Source: Castellaniella sp. (GTDB taxonomy: Bacteria; Pseudomonadota; Gammaproteobacteria; Burkholderiales; Burkholderiaceae_B). From it: 64,000 nucleotides of DNA. A program made the position numbers and the translations under genes. The notes beneath the pieces are model-generated. The model did no database searches. It was not told the DNA's origin and worked only from the letters and a program-made list of their open reading frames with translations. The stretch covers positions 1,302,001-1,366,000 of the forward strand of contig NZ_JAUCCU010000001.1 of the NCBI RefSeq assembly GCF_034675845.1, in the 5' to 3' direction. Positions 61,373-64,000 of this stretch are shown piece after piece; the first letter of the stretch is position 1; every line of letters starts with the position of its first letter.

Positions 61373-62466
61373 TCGGGCTGTTTGAGATCCCGCACATAAA
61401 CACGCCGGTATTGCAGGAAAGGCTTTTCGATCAGGTGGTACGTCAAAAGAGAAATCAGTAGCGTGGCCGGCAGGGCGACCAGCAGGCCATTCAGCACCAC
61501 ATTGGTGGCCTGATCATGTAGCAAGGGAATAAGCGGGACGTGCTTTGCCACGACCATCACCACAAACATATGCACCACATAGATGGAAAAGCTGAGTTCC
61601 CCGAGCTTGGCCAGGATTCGACCAGGTGCCGTTGGCAGACGGAACCGAAAGTACATATAGGACAGCACCAGCAGCGCCCAGGCCAGGCCTTCGACCAAGG
61701 GCCAGACAATCCACCAGGCCGCATCCATATTGGGCGAGCCACCATGATGATTCAACCAACGGACGGCAAACAGCAAAATGGCAAAGGACACCGGCAGCGC
61801 CAATGCATTTGAAAACAGACGCCGGCCTTGTCCACTGCTGTACATCCAGCCGCATACATAACCGATCAGGAATTGATCCAGACGGCCAAACAAGGTTTCG
61901 TAGGCCAAAAACCGCACTGAGCCGAATTCCAGATAAACACCTGACCGCACAATCAGCAACAACAGGGAAATACCGACGAAGTATTTAAGCCCCCAACGCT
62001 GAAAAAACGCATGCAGAAAGGGAAACAGCAGATAAAAGGAAAACTCGACTGGAATCGTCCAGAGGTGGGAAAAATAGGATAACTGGGCAATGGTTTCAGG
62101 CCTGAAGGCCAGCAGCCAGGCAATAATATCGAATACGCTGCGGCTTTGCCCCTGGTTATAGACCATCAGGGTCACAGCCAGGAAAACCGCAAAAATATAC
62201 AACGGGTAAATCCGAATGAACCGGTTATAAACAAACCAACCATAACGGACGGTCTTTTGCTGGGCAATCACAGAAAAAATAAACCCGCTAAGCACCATGA
62301 AAAGGCCGATCCCCACATGCCCTTCATTGATCAGGCTGGCAATCGGATTGGAAAACTGCACATTCCCGATAAACTGATGGAAATAGTGATAAAGCAGGAC
62401 CAAGGCAGCGGCATAAAATCTAAGATGATCCAGACGGGGCAGATAGCTTGTATTCAGGCTTTTCAT
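61369..62466 (-). CDS. acyltransferase-3 family membrane protein
   Basis: This 365-residue protein has about ten membrane helices and starts MKSLNTSYLPRLDHLRFYAA with the conserved RxDHLRxxAA motif, in which the His is catalytic. GHVGIGLFMVLSGFIFSVIA is also typical. Family members O-acetylate surface glycans. Its stop overlaps that of the methyltransferase (TTAA), so the two are convergent. It follows the second acyltransferase by 23 bp and is probably co-transcribed with it. Confidence 0.92.
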   Translation of the reverse strand: MKSLNTSYLPRLDHLRFYAAALVLLYHYFHQFIGNVQFSNPIASLINEGHVGIGLFMVLSGFIFSVIAQQKTVRYGWFVYNRFIRIYPLYIFAVFLAVTLMVYNQGQSRSVFDIIAWLLAFRPETIAQLSYFSHLWTIPVEFSFYLLFPFLHAFFQRWGLKYFVGISLLLLIVRSGVYLEFGSVRFLAYETLFGRLDQFLIGYVCGWMYSSGQGRRLFSNALALPVSFAILLFAVRWLNHHGGSPNMDAAWWIVWPLVEGLAWALLVLSYMYFRFRLPTAPGRILAKLGELSFSIYVVHMFVVMVVAKHVPLIPLLHDQATNVVLNGLLVALPATLLISLLTYHLIEKPFLQYRRVYVRDLKQPD

Positions 62467-62489
62467 TTTTTATGATCTAAAAAGACGGT

Positions 62490-63527
62490 TTATCCACGAG
62501 TACGGCGCACGGTCAGGGCCCGAATGTTTTTCTTGATCATGGTGTATAGCTTGAATTCCCCCAAGCCATAAATAATAGAAACCACCATTGAAAACACCAA
62601 GGAGGCCAGCATCAGGGGATAAAATCCAGTCAGTTGGTCTTGCACAAGCGCAATAAACAGCACAATCACCGGAGCATGAACCAGATAAATACCATACGAT
62701 GCATCCCCGATGCGTTCCAGCCAAGGGATATTCAAATGCCGCACCCCCAGCAACAAGACTGCGGCAAGACCCAAGGCATACAGCATCAGCGCTCCTGCCG
62801 ACGAGGTAACATACAGAATTTCGCCCAATGCACAAAGCACAATCGCTGCCAAAGCCAAAGGCAGCGAGGGCAGGTTTCGCACATAGTGATAATGCAGGCC
62901 CAGCAAAAATCCAGCAATAAAAAATATATTATAAGGAGACAGCCAGAGCCAGAGACCGGGAGCCACCACAGAAACTGATGTGTACCTGGATACCAGCACA
63001 ATCATCAGCAGCCAGATCACACAAAGTCGGGTAATGGTCTGCACCGAGCAGCGCAAAGCAATCACGCTGGCCACCAAAAAATAAAACCCAAGCTCGTAGG
63101 CCAGTGTCCAGTAAGGAATATGGTAGCTATGATTCAAATCGGTTGGCATCAAGAAAAAACTGGTCCAGCTGAACGACCACTGATAGACCGGATTAATCAA
63201 TAACAATGCTGACACCGCAATGGTCAGCCAATACCCTGGATAAATACGCTGGATTCGATTCCAAAAAAACCGATTTCCCTGGGATAGGCAACCCGCCATG
63301 ACGAACCCTGAGATCGTAAAAAACAGATTGACGCCAATACCGCCAAAGCCAATTTTCAGGTACTGCATATAATCCAGACCAAGCGCTTGGCAAGCATAAT
63401 AAATTGCATGCTGCAAAACGACCCCAAATGCTGCAATGGCACGCAGACACTGCAAACCGCCAAGACGTTGCTGCAGGCTGACCACCCCAGGCGGCTGGGC
63501 GGTGGATGTTTGACGGAACAGATACAT
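62490..63527 (-). CDS. acyltransferase-3 family membrane protein
   Basis: This 345-residue polytopic protein has the family start LQCLRAIAAFGVVLQHAIYY and the GFGGIGVNLFFTISGFVMAG block. Its sequence differs substantially from the next gene, so the two probably modify different positions or sugars. The catalytic His is expected in VVLQHAIYY. Expected location is the inner membrane, acting on the lipid-linked or exported glycan. Confidence 0.92.
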   Translation of the reverse strand: MYLFRQTSTAQPPGVVSLQQRLGGLQCLRAIAAFGVVLQHAIYYACQALGLDYMQYLKIGFGGIGVNLFFTISGFVMAGCLSQGNRFFWNRIQRIYPGYWLTIAVSALLLINPVYQWSFSWTSFFLMPTDLNHSYHIPYWTLAYELGFYFLVASVIALRCSVQTITRLCVIWLLMIVLVSRYTSVSVVAPGLWLWLSPYNIFFIAGFLLGLHYHYVRNLPSLPLALAAIVLCALGEILYVTSSAGALMLYALGLAAVLLLGVRHLNIPWLERIGDASYGIYLVHAPVIVLFIALVQDQLTGFYPLMLASLVFSMVVSIIYGLGEFKLYTMIKKNIRALTVRRTRG

Positions 63528-63550
63528 GGCGAAAGCCCCAGTGGCAGGAA

Positions 63551-63579
63551 GGTCGCCCCAAAAAGGGCGACCCTTTTTT
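63551..63579. terminator. Rho-independent terminator-like hairpin
   Basis: GGTCGCCC and GGGCGACC pair around CAAAAA and are followed on the plus strand by CTTTTTT. On the minus strand, where both flanking genes lie, the tail is only TTCC, so the hairpin would end minus transcripts weakly and plus transcripts well. Confidence 0.7.
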
Positions 63580-63590
63580 ACTTTAACTCG

Positions 63591-64000
63591 CTATGCAACC
63601 TGCAGCGCCTTGAGCACCGGCAAATTCTTCACGGCAAAATCCGCAGCCTGCTGATTCAGCTCGGCCAGGTTTTCCTCGGGGGTTTCCAAGGTTTTAGCAT
63701 CTTTCAGCAAACGCTGGCCCTGGGATTCAATGATCTGCCAAGCGTGTTGCGCCCATTCAGGCGGGTTTTTTCGACCCAGTGCCCGAGCCAGCAGAAATAG
63801 CTGGTGGAAACGCCCTACGGCAACCCCCCCGCCCAGCACCGGACTGGCCAGTGCGTCGATATCGTTGGAGTATTGTGCGCGCTCCATCAGGTGACGGTTC
63901 AGCTGATCGCAGCGCTTATGCACCTGGCGGGCGGCAGCGTCAGTCTGGCAGGGGGCTGCCACCCCCGTGCCCACCAGCACAATCAGGGCCTCAAGCACCT
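63591..64000 (-). CDS. C-terminal part of an unidentified protein
   Basis: An open frame reaches the window edge and ends VKNLPVLKALQVA. The visible 136 residues are helical (LNRHLMERAQYSNDIDALAS, GRFHQLFLLARALGRKNPPE, ALGRKNPPEWAQHAWQIIES). No family is recognised. The true start lies beyond the window. Confidence 0.6.
   Translation of the reverse strand, partial: VLEALIVLVGTGVAAPCQTDAAARQVHKRCDQLNRHLMERAQYSNDIDALASPVLGGGVAVGRFHQLFLLARALGRKNPPEWAQHAWQIIESQGQRLLKDAKTLETPEENLAELNQQAADFAVKNLPVLKALQVA

Overview
The window reads as part of a GC-rich betaproteobacterial chromosome, most likely order Burkholderiales and Alcaligenaceae-like. The evidence is an rpe-gph-trpE gene order, an mltA / FAD hydroxylase / dsbC run, a tripartite tricarboxylate transporter with a Bug-type binding protein, and a b561-YceI-YceI operon. 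The genus cannot be fixed from the sequence alone. No rRNA, tRNA or CRISPR array was seen.

Layout. 1-15.5 kb is mostly housekeeping: catalase, a Wzx-like flippase with a polyprenyl-phosphate sugar transferase, rpe-gph-(trpL)-trpE with a clear tryptophan attenuator, mltA, an FAD monooxygenase, dsbC, a LysR regulator divergent from cytochrome b561 and two YceI proteins, and a glutathionyl-hydroquinone-reductase-like GST. 15.6-21.4 kb has a small secreted-protein gene cut by an IS5-type element with a visible 4-bp target duplication, a RAYT (REP-associated transposase) and tctBA/tctC. Copies of the matching REP/REPIN palindrome (core GGGGTCAGACACCATT) are scattered over the whole window.

21.4-53.5 kb is a mosaic accessory region. 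Four loci encode S-layer or RTX-like repeat proteins (two intact large ones, one smaller, one wrecked). Between them lie two nearly identical IS66 copies that share a tnpB with an apparent internal deletion, IS3 and IS5-type elements, IS66 debris, and two integrase-led islands. Island 1 (about 25.6-31.9 kb) carries an AbiE type IV toxin-antitoxin pair with a symmetrical operator, an unusual array of ten short palindromes, a DUF3489 gene, a Nu1-like protein and a HigBA pair. Island 2 (about 32.0-39.4 kb) carries an integrase, an orphan excisionase/antitoxin-like protein, a degenerate Nudix protein, a zinc-ribbon protein, a P-loop ATPase, an AlpA-like protein and several unknown proteins.

53.7-64 kb is a surface-glycan export cluster: glycosyltransferases, an RgpF-type protein, a Wzm/Wzt ABC exporter, a methyltransferase with a coiled-coil tail and two acyltransferase-3 proteins. 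Two reading frames here are broken next to poly-G tracts. In wzt a nine-G run separates the ATPase from its glycan-recognition domain, so it is either a phase-variable switch or a sequencing error. Taken together, the right half appears to be devoted to cell-surface display (S-layer-like proteins plus exported glycan) and has been heavily rearranged by mobile DNA.
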